From: a virus
Virus record (IMG/VR): IMGVR_UViG_3300047462_000385
Location: 1-64,000 of that record
DNA: 64,000 bases
Direction: 5' to 3' (one strand)
Shown: positions 39,786 through 47,922 of the stretch, one piece after another
Position numbering within the stretch: the stretch's first letter is position 1
Layout: the number at the start of each line of letters is the position of its first letter
Program-made: the position numbers and the translations under genes
The notes under the pieces: model-generated
Databases searched by the model: none
What the model was told of the DNA's origin: nothing
The model's input: only the letters and a program-made list of their open reading frames with translations

Positions 39786-40073
39786 ATGAGCGTTCATCCA
39801 ATTAGAGATCAAATTGTTGTTACTGTTGTCACTGCTAAGAAGCAAGAGGGACTTATTATTAGACCAGATACTATCGAAGAGAAGCTAGTTACTGGTAAGG
39901 TAGTTAGAGTTGGCTCTGGTCGTGTTACACAACAGGGCGCGATTATACCATTAGATGTTGTTGTTGGCGATGAAGTAAAGTTTAACAAGAATATGGCTAC
40001 TGAAGTTTCTCATGGCGGAGAAACTGTCTTCGTCTTAAGAGAAGACAACGTTACCTGCGTTCTCAGAGACTGA
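39786..40073 (+). CDS. groES: co-chaperonin GroES
   Basis: 95 aa from ATG 39786 (RBS AGGAG), the normal GroES length. IRDQIVV, mobile-loop region EGLIIRPDT (canonical GGIVLP replaced), GKVVRVGSG, VGDEVKFNK and YFVLRE-like VFVLREDNV. It would cap host GroEL and may adjust it for phage proteins, like T4 gp31. Closed by a terminator. Confidence 0.88.
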   Translation: MSVHPIRDQIVVTVVTAKKQEGLIIRPDTIEEKLVTGKVVRVGSGRVTQQGAIIPLDVVVGDEVKFNKNMATEVSHGGETVFVLREDNVTCVLRD

Positions 40074-40097
40074 AAAAATTAAACTCAAACAATTTTT

Positions 40098-40128
40098 AGC
40101 CGCCCATTGTAATGATGAGGCGGCTTTT
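40098..40128 (+). terminator. Rho-independent terminator
   Basis: AGCCGCC (40098-40104) pairs with GGCGGCT (40119-40125) and is followed by TTTT. Terminates the groES transcript. Confidence 0.88.
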
Positions 40129-40138
40129 GTATTTCCTG

Positions 40139-40600
40139 TCAATTACCACCAGCACGAGGCTGGTGGCTTGTAAGTAGCATTGCTGCTCCTACATTGGCAT
40201 TGCTGCCGTTAGGCTGATTGACATCAGCCCGATCCGAAAGCTTATAGCTTTCAAGATGCTTGTTGCAAATATTTCTACTTGCATTCAAGTCTGAATTGAG
40301 CCTAAATCCACATTGCTTGCACTCGAAAGAGTGCTGCTTGCGATTGCTTCGACATATACAACCGCACTCACTACATCTTTGGCTGGTATAACGAGCATCG
40401 ATGTATTCGATACTGATACCTTTCATCATTGCCTTATAGGTCAAGAATTGACCAAGCTGGAAGTATGACCAGCTATTGATGAGAGTGCGTTGTGGTTTAT
40501 GTAGGCGCCTATTGCGAATACCAGTAAGGTCTTCCAAAACAATAGTGTCGCCAGCGTTTAGGCTCTGTATAATCTGTTTCGATATTCTATCAATGTAAAA
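40139..40600 (-). pseudogene. tnpB: TnpB (IS200/IS605-type) C-terminal remnant
   Basis: The minus frame from about 40600 reads NAGDTIVLEDLTGIRN (RuvC-II glutamate), SWSYFQLGQFLTYKA, YTSQRCSECG...CKQCG zinc ribbon and DLNASRNI (RuvC-III Asp), then ends at TGA 40139. The N-terminal two thirds, including RuvC-I and DNA recognition, are missing and no ATG suits it. A hairpin CCACCAGC/GCTGGTGG at the 3' end may be the old element end or omega-RNA part. No TnpA nearby. A dead copy. Confidence 0.8.
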
Positions 40601-40626
40601 TAAAACCAGACATTTTTCAGGTAAAT

Positions 40627-40909
40627 ATGGGTGGCGGCATTTTAAAAGAAGATAGTTGGGAGCGTGACGCCCGCGCCTATGAATTTAATCAATGGGTAGC
40701 TAATGGTGGGGCTCACCAAGCCTTTTTAAATAAAAAAATGTAATACCAGTAAAGATTGCCCCAATGACGCCAAATACACTGTACTCTATAGTGAAGAGCG
40801 TCTGTTTAGTGAAGAATGCTGCTGCGAAGAACACAAAGCTTACCGAGAACTGGCAATCAATGCCCGATTAGTTCCATTTATTTCTAATACATTAAAAACA
40901 TTTATATGA
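40627..40909 (+). CDS. small protein joined by frameshift at A7
   Basis: ATG 40627 gives MGGGILKEDSWERDARAY and ends at TAA (40741-40743) after a run of seven A. Skipping one A continues as CNTSKDCPNDAKYTVLYSEE...CCCEEHKAYREL to TGA 40909, which overlaps the RNA ligase ATG. That overlap and the zinc-like Cys/His pattern suggest the joined ~93-aa protein is real. A slippery run, mutation or sequence error could explain the break. Confidence 0.5.
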
Positions 40910-41523
40910 AATCATATCCATCAATTACAAAAGAAGTTAGACACGGAGTTTACATTTATGCTTTTGACAAGCTAGATGGGTCAAACATCCGTGCCGAGTG
41001 GAACGCCAAAAGGGGCTTCTATAAGTTCGGAACCAAGAACCAATTAATCGATGAAACCAATAAACCATTTGGGTGCGCGATTAATTTGTTGAGGGACAAA
41101 TATGCGGCTGATCTGGAAATGGTATTCAAAGAGCAAAGGTGGCGTGACGTCATTTGCTTCTTTGAGTTGTGGGGACCAAGTTCGTTTGCAGGCAACCATA
41201 ACTTCCAAGAGAACTTGACTGTAACGCTGATCGACGTGAACCCCTATAAACAGGGCATCCTGGAGCCCAAAGAATTTATTAAATACTTTGGACACCTAGA
41301 CACCCCAAAGGTACTATATGAGGGGAAAGTTAATACAGAATTGTTTGATGAGGTCAAGCAATCCACCTTGCCCGGCATGACTTTTGAGGGTGTAGTTTGT
41401 AAGGGTGCGTCCGACAGTAAAGCTCGTATGCCCGTAATGTTTAAGATAAAATCGCAAGCATGGTTACAAAAATTAAAAACATATTGCAATGGCAATGAAA
41501 AACTGTATGCAATGCTGGAATAA
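40906..41523 (+). CDS. RNA ligase, second copy
   Basis: 205 aa. Motif I DKLDGSN (~22-28, adenylated lysine), FGTKNQ, motif III FFELWGPSSFAG, motif IV FEGVVCKG (~162-169), motif V VMFKIKS. Same family as 13938-14552 with low identity. Likely repairs nicked RNA such as cleaved tRNA anticodons. Confidence 0.86.
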   Translation: MKSYPSITKEVRHGVYIYAFDKLDGSNIRAEWNAKRGFYKFGTKNQLIDETNKPFGCAINLLRDKYAADLEMVFKEQRWRDVICFFELWGPSSFAGNHNFQENLTVTLIDVNPYKQGILEPKEFIKYFGHLDTPKVLYEGKVNTELFDEVKQSTLPGMTFEGVVCKGASDSKARMPVMFKIKSQAWLQKLKTYCNGNEKLYAMLE

Positions 41524-41549
41524 TTAGACATTAGGGCATAGGAGATACT

Positions 41550-41783
41550 ATGCAATCAGGTGAACTAATTGTGACAGGCGCAGGTGAAGCAATAATTCAA
41601 TTGCGCAACTTCCCAGGAGAAGTCAAAGTTAAATTCATAAATGACCTTGAGCTGGTACCCTGCAACCCTCAGCATGTAGACACTTTGGAATATGAGGTAC
41701 AAACCACTGCAACTGGTGTAGTCTTAGTTGTTACTTGGAATGTAACTGGTGTTCGTGAAGTTAAATGGCATGTTGCCTACTAA
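41550..41783 (+). CDS. unknown beta-rich protein, paralogue A
   Basis: 77 aa. MQSGELIVTG start, CNPQH in the middle and GVREVKWHV at the end are shared with the next gene (41796-42074), so the pair arose by duplication. Looks like a small beta-sandwich; function unknown. RBS AGGAG. Confidence 0.7.
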   Translation: MQSGELIVTGAGEAIIQLRNFPGEVKVKFINDLELVPCNPQHVDTLEYEVQTTATGVVLVVTWNVTGVREVKWHVAY

Positions 41784-41795
41784 AAGGATAAGCAC

Positions 41796-42074
41796 ATGCA
41801 TTCAGGCGCTTTAACTGTAACTGGAGAAAATTCAACAAGAATTCTCCTATCTGGCAGACCAAGAGAGGTAAGTGTTCGTTTCAGACATGAAAAAGAACCT
41901 CATCCTTGCAATCCACATCACCACGATCATTTAGATTGGGAAATTATTCATGTGGATGAAGACCAACATGAACACAGAAAAGTTATTCATCACCATCATG
42001 ATCGCCAATTCTTCTTATATATAGAATGGGAAGTATTTGGTGTGAGAGAGATTGACTGGTTTGTAATCTATTAA
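41796..42074 (+). CDS. unknown beta-rich protein, paralogue B
   Basis: 92 aa. Same frame of motifs as its neighbour (MHSGALTVTG, CNPHHHDH, GVREIDWFV) with an extra histidine-rich insert (EDQHEHRKVIHHHHD), which could bind metal. Function unknown. Confidence 0.7.
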   Translation: MHSGALTVTGENSTRILLSGRPREVSVRFRHEKEPHPCNPHHHDHLDWEIIHVDEDQHEHRKVIHHHHDRQFFLYIEWEVFGVREIDWFVIY

Positions 42075-42079
42075 GTTAA

Positions 42080-43045
42080 ATGAAAGTTTTAGTATATGGT
42101 TGGTATAACCAATCAAACATTGGTGATGATTTGTTTGTTGAAGCATTTCAACAACTATTTCCCAACTGTCAGTTTGTTTTTTGTGACGCCATTACTACTA
42201 AAAAATTAGAAAATATTGATGCCGTCTTCTTTGGAGGCGGCTCTTTTCTTTACAGCCCGCCAAATATTCCTGCCGAAGTATTGCAGCTATTGAAATCTAA
42301 AAAAATATTTTACATTGGTGTTGGTGTCGAGATTGACATTCATCCAACTCATCTTGACCTAATGAGGGCGGCAAAACTAATAGCTACACGTTCTCCTGAT
42401 CAAGTTGATAGGTTAAAGGAAATAAATCCTAATACTAGATGGATTCCTGATTTAGTTTATTCCCTTCAATCCAAAGTGGTTAAATTGTCAAAATTTAATA
42501 AATCAGTTTTGATAATGCCTAATATTGCTGTGGTACCGAAAAATTCTGAACCGCACTGGAAACATGCGGCTTGGACCTACTTCAAGTCGGAATTTAGTCA
42601 GTTTTTAGATTATCTTGTTACTGAAGGTTATCGCATTAACTTTTTGTCTATGTGTCAAGGTAACAAAGATAATGATGATTGGGCAATAGCTGAGCTTCTT
42701 AGTTCAATGGATAAGGGCGACAAGACCTTTATCTTAAATGGTTTACCAGTAGGTATCAGGTCAGTCACCGCTCTTGTTTCCAAATATGAAACAGTTATTA
42801 CACAAAGATTTCACGGTATCATACTATCTGAAATGACCAGAACTCCATACCTAGCTATTCACCATCATGATAAGCTCAGGTTTGTACAGCCAAACGATGG
42901 AGTTTTCATAAACTACTATAATAGTTCCAAGAGAAAATTGATTGACTCTTTCGAGCAATCAATGAAAATGAAATTTCAAAATAGTTTTCCAACAGAATCC
43001 ACTATATTTGAGGCATTAAGTAAAGATGTGTTAAGTCTTACCTAA
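42080..43045 (+). CDS. polysaccharide pyruvyl transferase-like protein
   Basis: 321 aa. N-terminal GWYNQSNIGDDLFVEAF, FFGGGSFLY and IGVGVEID, and C-terminal TQRFHGIILSEM and HHHDK match the CsaB/WcaK pyruvyl transferase family, which adds ketal pyruvate to cell-surface sugars. Together with the next glycosyltransferase it may alter the host surface or virion glycans (inference). Confidence 0.82.
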   Translation: MKVLVYGWYNQSNIGDDLFVEAFQQLFPNCQFVFCDAITTKKLENIDAVFFGGGSFLYSPPNIPAEVLQLLKSKKIFYIGVGVEIDIHPTHLDLMRAAKLIATRSPDQVDRLKEINPNTRWIPDLVYSLQSKVVKLSKFNKSVLIMPNIAVVPKNSEPHWKHAAWTYFKSEFSQFLDYLVTEGYRINFLSMCQGNKDNDDWAIAELLSSMDKGDKTFILNGLPVGIRSVTALVSKYETVITQRFHGIILSEMTRTPYLAIHHHDKLRFVQPNDGVFINYYNSSKRKLIDSFEQSMKMKFQNSFPTESTIFEALSKDVLSLT

Positions 43046-43057
43046 TGGCTGGTGGAT

Positions 43058-44344
43058 ATGGCGAGATTTGTTGGAGTTAGGCACAACCGCATATGTGTGG
43101 TGTCAGACAAAAGTTTTAGCAATGAGGGCTTGGAGATAATTGAAATCCCGCCCGAGCTTTCACATGTCTCACCTACAGAACTCATTACTTCTTGCGTCGT
43201 TTGCAACGGCAAAATTAAATACAAGCATATCAAAAAGTCAGCTAAAGATTTGAAAGTGGCTTTGGTTGGAAATTGGAAAATGCAATGTGGAATTGCCACT
43301 TACTCCCAAAATTTATGGCCAGAAGTCGTAAAGCATGTGGGAGATTTTAAATTATTCATCGAAGATAATTCGGTTATTGGAAATCTAAATGAGATTGGTG
43401 GGCAAATAATTCCAGATGACAAAGTTAAAGTTTGCTGGAAGCGCGGACAACCAACATCTGATTTGGCTAAAGCTATTAAGGAATATGATCCGGATATCGT
43501 GTGGATTCAGCATGAGTTTGGATTATTTCCTGATGCTCGCCATTGGCTATCTTTGATGAGTCAGCTATCAGATTATAGGGTCATCGTTACTATGCACTCA
43601 GTCTTTCATCACAAAGACAAAACGATTTGTGAAGCTGCTATACCAGAGATCGTGGTGCACTTACAGGGCGGTTATGAAGTTTTAAAGAATGAAAAGAAAG
43701 TTCCTGGCAAAGTATATGTAATACCTCATGGTTGTTTCCCTTGTACTAGCAAAGAACGACTTTGGAACATGTATAAGTCAGAGCGAACTTTTATGCAGTT
43801 TGGATTTGGATTTAGATATAAAGGATGGGAAAATTCAATTCGGGCGACTGCAGAACTTAAGAAAAAGTTTCCAGATGTCTTCTTCACTGGATTATTTTCC
43901 GAGTCAGCACAAAGCAAGACAGAGCATGATGTTTATTACCATGAGCTAACTGACCTAATAGAACAGCTTGATATCCAAGAAAATGTGGCGCTGATTCGTG
44001 GTTTTCAGTCAGATGAAACTTTAGATAGCTATATGAGAACGAATCAGGCAACTTTATTTCCTTATGTATCTCATCCTGCCCATGAAGTATATGGCGCATC
44101 CGGCGCAGCAAGAATTGCAATGTCAAAGGCATTGCCTGTAGTTACATCTTCAGTCAATCACTTCTCAGATTTGCCCACGATTAAGGCTGATACCTCTGAA
44201 GATATTGCTAAAGCACTAGAACAACTGTTTACTAACCCTGCCGCTCGTGAAGCTCAAGTTAAGAAACAAATTGATTACCTAAATGAAAATACTTGGGAAA
44301 ATATCGCTTCACGTTACATTTTATTGTTCGAAATGGGTTGCTAA
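43058..44344 (+). CDS. glycosyltransferase, GT4-like
   Basis: ~428 aa from ATG 43058 (GTG 43052 also possible). A short N-terminal extension precedes VALVGNWKMQCGIATYS. DIVWIQHEFGLFPD, VIPHGCFP, FGFGFRYKGWE, and the GT-B nucleotide-sugar site HEVYGASGAARIAMSKALPVV. Transfers a sugar from an activated donor; acceptor unknown. Adjacent to the pyruvyl transferase. Confidence 0.88.
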   Translation: MARFVGVRHNRICVVSDKSFSNEGLEIIEIPPELSHVSPTELITSCVVCNGKIKYKHIKKSAKDLKVALVGNWKMQCGIATYSQNLWPEVVKHVGDFKLFIEDNSVIGNLNEIGGQIIPDDKVKVCWKRGQPTSDLAKAIKEYDPDIVWIQHEFGLFPDARHWLSLMSQLSDYRVIVTMHSVFHHKDKTICEAAIPEIVVHLQGGYEVLKNEKKVPGKVYVIPHGCFPCTSKERLWNMYKSERTFMQFGFGFRYKGWENSIRATAELKKKFPDVFFTGLFSESAQSKTEHDVYYHELTDLIEQLDIQENVALIRGFQSDETLDSYMRTNQATLFPYVSHPAHEVYGASGAARIAMSKALPVVTSSVNHFSDLPTIKADTSEDIAKALEQLFTNPAAREAQVKKQIDYLNENTWENIASRYILLFEMGC

Positions 44345-44427
44345 CTGAAATTAATGATAAAAAGTGATAATTTCTATGAAAGATATGATATATACGGTGT
44401 TGAAGGTTAACTAACACAGGAGATATT

Positions 44428-45390
44428 ATGTCTAACCCAAATTACACACTAGAAATCATTTCACACCACCCAAAGTTCGATAAGAAGAGCCTCCGTCAAT
44501 ATTACGTAGATGGCATCAATACTGTTGGAGCTTGGGGAGATGAACCATTTGAAATTGTATTCAAAAATCATTCTTGGCAGAAAGTTCAAGTAAAATTATC
44601 TATTGATGGAACTGACATTCTTACTGGAGATAAGGCTGATACAAAAGTCTCCGATGATATGTGGGTTGTAAATGGATATGGCACCTTAAATATAAAAGCT
44701 TGGCCAGAAACCAGTAATGGCGGTGCGCAATTAATATTTACTAGTGCGAACAATAGTGTAGCCGTTCATACTCATGGCGATCTATCTAGCAGAGGAATTA
44801 TCGCTGCAGCCGTTTTTACAGAAGGTCATGTGGAACCAGTTAGATTGAGCCCTCCTGTTATTGTTACTGAAGAGCATCACCATCATCACTATCCTAAGCA
44901 TTATAGTAATCCATTTTATTATCCTGTCATTTGGTACAATACCATCGGCGGCAATACTGGTGGACTTGGTTCAGGCAATGCAACTTTCAATTCTTCCAAT
45001 GTATTAAGAAACAGTCAATCTTTTGATTCAGTTGTTTCCAATAGTATAAATATTGGTGATGCTAGTGGAATTTATACATGCGATGCTTCTCCTCCTAAAG
45101 AACTAGAGAGTTTAGCTGCAGTTGGTGCAGGAGAACATGTTGATCAAAAGATTACTTATGTAACAGGTTTGATTAAGCCAACTCTATCTGAAACTGTTAG
45201 AGTCCGTTACATGTGGTGGGACGATTTGGTTGCCAAGTTGAAGGAACGCAATGTTCCAGCCCCTCATGCTTCCGGTTTTCCTGGCGACAAGAAACAACAC
45301 ATTATGAGCTTGGGTAATACTCCAAGAATTGGTTCTTTTAGTCGAGCTTTCCCACGAGAGCAGGCTGAACCAATGTACAGTAGGATTTGA
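44428..45390 (+). CDS. unknown protein, virion-like
   Basis: 320 aa. N-terminal ~130 residues look like an Ig-like or jelly-roll beta domain; a histidine run HHHHH at ~150, a Gly/Asn/Ser-rich linker (~170-215), and a helical C-terminus. This composition suits a structural or decoration protein, but no family is recognised. RBS AGGAG, own leader of ~80 nt. Confidence 0.65.
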   Translation: MSNPNYTLEIISHHPKFDKKSLRQYYVDGINTVGAWGDEPFEIVFKNHSWQKVQVKLSIDGTDILTGDKADTKVSDDMWVVNGYGTLNIKAWPETSNGGAQLIFTSANNSVAVHTHGDLSSRGIIAAAVFTEGHVEPVRLSPPVIVTEEHHHHHYPKHYSNPFYYPVIWYNTIGGNTGGLGSGNATFNSSNVLRNSQSFDSVVSNSINIGDASGIYTCDASPPKELESLAAVGAGEHVDQKITYVTGLIKPTLSETVRVRYMWWDDLVAKLKERNVPAPHASGFPGDKKQHIMSLGNTPRIGSFSRAFPREQAEPMYSRI

Positions 45391-45400
45391 GCAACGCGAC

Positions 45401-45514
45401 ATGACGTTCAAAGTGAAGCGGGCAGTCTGGAATGGTCCAAGGCTGCTCGTTTTATTTAAAAATAACGGTTGGTTTGACATCACGCAGTGCATGGTTATAT
45501 TTCAATTTGAGTGA
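45401..45514 (+). CDS. small basic protein, 37 aa
   Basis: ATG 45401 after GCAACGCGAC. Short, aromatic and basic. Weak evidence beyond an open frame of consistent codon use. Confidence 0.35.
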   Translation: MTFKVKRAVWNGPRLLVLFKNNGWFDITQCMVIFQFE

Positions 45515-45526
45515 ATCATTATTTAT

Positions 45527-45578
45527 ATCCCAGTGAGGGATTTTAATTTTTCACATAGTTCTCCGGTGAGGAGGTTTA
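45527..45578 (+). promoter_or_regulatory. tandem 5-nt-loop hairpins, copy 1
   Basis: ATCCC-AGTGA-GGGAT (45527-45541) and CTCC-GGTGA-GGAG (45561-45573). The loops share a GA end with the hairpins before the next three genes. Lies 27-78 nt upstream of the ATG at 45605. Confidence 0.55.
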
Positions 45579-45604
45579 ACAGACCGAAATTATAGGAGTA
45601 TACT

Positions 45605-45931
45605 ATGAAAAAAGCAAATATTGTATTGGACGAACAATCAACCGGGTTAACTATCATCGAAAGAATGGATTTTGAGCGCATAGACGCGTTTTTTGATGTA
45701 CTACATGATACTTTCCATCCCAATGAGTCACCTGATGAGTTTGATGTCAGGTTTATATCTTTCTGGAAATTATTTTTGGTTTCTGTTGGGTGGACAGAGA
45801 ATGAGTTTTGGGACGAATGGGATAAGAGACCACATACCTGCAAGGATTGTGGGGCTCATATGGATGAGGACGGAAATCATGTAGATGATGTCTCCAATCC
45901 ACAAACTCCACCAGAGTCAAAACCCAATTAA
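45605..45931 (+). CDS. unknown acidic protein with half zinc site
   Basis: 108 aa. Acidic, aromatic; CKDCGAHMDEDGNHVDD near the C-terminus could bind a metal. RBS AGGAG. First gene of the hairpin-led series running to NAMPT. Not recognised. Confidence 0.65.
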   Translation: MKKANIVLDEQSTGLTIIERMDFERIDAFFDVLHDTFHPNESPDEFDVRFISFWKLFLVSVGWTENEFWDEWDKRPHTCKDCGAHMDEDGNHVDDVSNPQTPPESKPN

Positions 45932-45978
45932 TTAGTCAATTTTGATGAAGGTTAGTTCTTTCATCAAAATCTATAAAG

Positions 45979-46022
45979 TTTCCAGAGAGGAAATACAAAA
46001 ACTTATGCTCCGGTGAGGAGGT
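45979..46022 (+). promoter_or_regulatory. tandem 5-nt-loop hairpins, copy 2
   Basis: TTTCC-AGAGA-GGAAA (45979-45993) and GCTCC-GGTGA-GGAG (46007-46020), the second with a stretch identical to copy 1 (CTCCGGTGAGGAGGT). Directly before the HNH gene at 46042. Confidence 0.55.
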
Positions 46023-46041
46023 AACTTCTATCGGAATAGTT

Positions 46042-46806
46042 ATGCCTTTAAAATCTAAATATCATGTTTTTTGTAATGATCAATTTGGTTCTTGGACAGT
46101 AATCGAAATAAATAAGCCAAAATCTCGCACCTTAGTTAGATGTATTTGTGGTTTTGAAAAATCAATTAGAACAGCCGACTTGGTAACAGGTCGCTCCCGC
46201 TCTTGTGGAAAAAGAGTATGTTTTGCAGATTATTCATGTCTTTTGGGAATGAGATTTGGATTTTTGTCAGTATTGAAAATCACTGATGAAAGATCGAATA
46301 ATGGCTCAATTATATGGGAATGCAAATGTATTTGTGGAACAATTTGTTATATTCCTTCGAAAAACTTAATCGCTGGTGCATCAAAAAGTTGCGGATGCAA
46401 GCGTGCTCAAAATAAAAACTCAACAATTGGTTTATTATCAGAAGATGATAGAGCAACCAAAAGAATTTTGAATTCATATAAAAGAAATGCTAAGCGCAGA
46501 AATATTGAGTGGAAATTATCGTATGATGAATTCTCATCTCTAATATCTAAAGATTGCCATTATTGTGGCGTATCTCCCAATAAAACTGTAGTTATTAAAA
46601 GAACCGATAACACAATCATATTTAATTATAATGGCATAGATAGGTTGGATAGCAATAGCGATTATACCATACAGAATTGTGTAACTTGTTGCTGGGTCTG
46701 TAATCGTGCCAAATTAGATATGTCATATTCGGCGTGGGTAAAATGGATAGACCAACTTATTAAATTTCAAACCAATTGTGCTACTAATATCGTGATATAT
46801 GTTTGA
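46042..46806 (+). CDS. HNH homing endonuclease with N-terminal DNA-binding repeats
   Basis: 254 aa. Two similar N-terminal units (GSWTVIEIN...RCICG and GFLSVLKIT...CKCICG) resemble the repeats that read DNA in phage HNH proteins. C-terminal nuclease: CHYCGVSP, NGIDRLDSN and CCWVCNRAK. Inserted between two hairpin-led genes, possibly duplicating the leader element. Confidence 0.85.
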   Translation: MPLKSKYHVFCNDQFGSWTVIEINKPKSRTLVRCICGFEKSIRTADLVTGRSRSCGKRVCFADYSCLLGMRFGFLSVLKITDERSNNGSIIWECKCICGTICYIPSKNLIAGASKSCGCKRAQNKNSTIGLLSEDDRATKRILNSYKRNAKRRNIEWKLSYDEFSSLISKDCHYCGVSPNKTVVIKRTDNTIIFNYNGIDRLDSNSDYTIQNCVTCCWVCNRAKLDMSYSAWVKWIDQLIKFQTNCATNIVIYV

Positions 46807-46852
46807 ATGCAAGTTCTCATTGAGAGGACGAATGCATGCTCTAAAGAAGAGC
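46807..46852 (+). promoter_or_regulatory. leader hairpins of NMNAT-Nudix gene, copy 3
   Basis: Outer stem ATGCA/TGCAT encloses GTTCTC-ATTGA-GAGGAC with an A/GAA internal loop (46807-46837), then GCTCT-AAAGA-AGAGC (46838-46852), 9 nt before the ATG. A palindrome ATATCGTGATAT lies just upstream, like those at two tRNA promoters. Confidence 0.65.
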
Positions 46853-46861
46853 GAGGTTAAT

Positions 46862-47875
46862 ATGGAAAAATTTGATTTTTGTGTATTCATTGGGCGTTTT
46901 TCTCCCCTTCAGAAAGCTCACAAATTTATTTTGGACAAAGCTCTTACCATAGCAGAAAAGGTGATTGTGGTGGTGGGAAGTTGTGGTTCGCCCCGCACCA
47001 TAAGAAATCCGTGGTCTGGCGATGAGCGTCAAGAAATGATTAGGCGGTGTCTCTCTTCGGAAGAAAAAGATAGAGTGATATTTATTTCAATGAAGGATTA
47101 TACTTACAATGATAATTTGTGGATATCAACACTTCAACAAAAAGTGAGTGAAGCCACGGATTATTCCGAAAAAGTATCCCTAATAGGATACGAAAGTGAT
47201 GAATCATCATATTATTTGAAACTTTTTCCCCAATATAAATATATTCAATGCGGGACAGAATATAATTTTCATGCCACCCAAGTTAGAGATTTATATTTTT
47301 CACATAACGCATCTTACAAAACAATGGTACCAAATGGTGTTGCTGAATATTTAGAAAATTTTAAGCAAACCAAAGAATTCGTGAACATAAAGCAAGAAAA
47401 GTATTTTATAGACAATTACAAAGAACAATGGCGAGGAGCCCCATTTCCACCCATATTTGTAACTGTTGATACAATAGTTGTGAAGTCTGGTCACGTATTG
47501 ATTGTGACTAGAAGGTCTAATCCTGGTAAGGGTTTGCTGGCTCTGCCTGGTGGTTTCGTCAATCAAAAAGAGAAATTGCAAGACGCCGCCCTCAGAGAAT
47601 TAAAAGAGGAAACCGGTATCAAAATTAATACTCCAGATTTAAAAAAATCGATAGCCGACTTTAAAGTATTTGATGACCCCTTGCGTTCTGCTCGCGGTCG
47701 TACTATTACTAATGCATACCTAATTGATTTGGGGATAGGTCCACTCCCTCAAGTAAAAGGAGCTGACGATGCAGAGAGAGCGTTTTGGTTACCTTTGGGC
47801 GAATTTCATTCGATGGAGAATGAATTTTTCGAGGACCACTACCATATAATAAAGTATTTTGTTTCCAAGTTCTGA
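46862..47875 (+). CDS. nadM: bifunctional NMN adenylyltransferase / Nudix hydrolase
   Basis: 337 aa from ATG 46862. N-terminal ~180 residues: nucleotidyltransferase with GRFSPLQKAH and HATQVRDLYF; the usual HxGH motif is altered (first His is Gln17). C-terminal: Nudix domain with a complete box (GGFVNQKE ... RELKEETG) at ~230-252. NadM-Nudix enzymes make NAD+ from NMN and ATP; the Nudix part hydrolyses ADP-ribose or similar. With the following NAMPT it completes the two-step nicotinamide to NAD+ route. Confidence 0.92.
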   Translation: MEKFDFCVFIGRFSPLQKAHKFILDKALTIAEKVIVVVGSCGSPRTIRNPWSGDERQEMIRRCLSSEEKDRVIFISMKDYTYNDNLWISTLQQKVSEATDYSEKVSLIGYESDESSYYLKLFPQYKYIQCGTEYNFHATQVRDLYFSHNASYKTMVPNGVAEYLENFKQTKEFVNIKQEKYFIDNYKEQWRGAPFPPIFVTVDTIVVKSGHVLIVTRRSNPGKGLLALPGGFVNQKEKLQDAALRELKEETGIKINTPDLKKSIADFKVFDDPLRSARGRTITNAYLIDLGIGPLPQVKGADDAERAFWLPLGEFHSMENEFFEDHYHIIKYFVSKF

Positions 47876-47904
47876 GCCAAGTTCTCACTGAGAGAACGAA
47901 TGGC
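47876..47904 (+). promoter_or_regulatory. leader hairpin of NAMPT gene, copy 4
   Basis: Outer GCCA/TGGC and inner GTTCTC-ACTGA-GAGAAC with the same A/GAA internal loop as copy 3. It begins right after the stop of the NMNAT gene and ends 18 nt before the NAMPT ATG; RBS GGAGAG is free. Confidence 0.68.
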
Positions 47905-47922
47905 AAACATACGGAGAGTATA

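Noticed and set aside
40139-40537. Functional TnpB/OMEGA nuclease
   Set aside because: The first RuvC motif and most of the protein are missing, and no proper start codon serves the remaining part.
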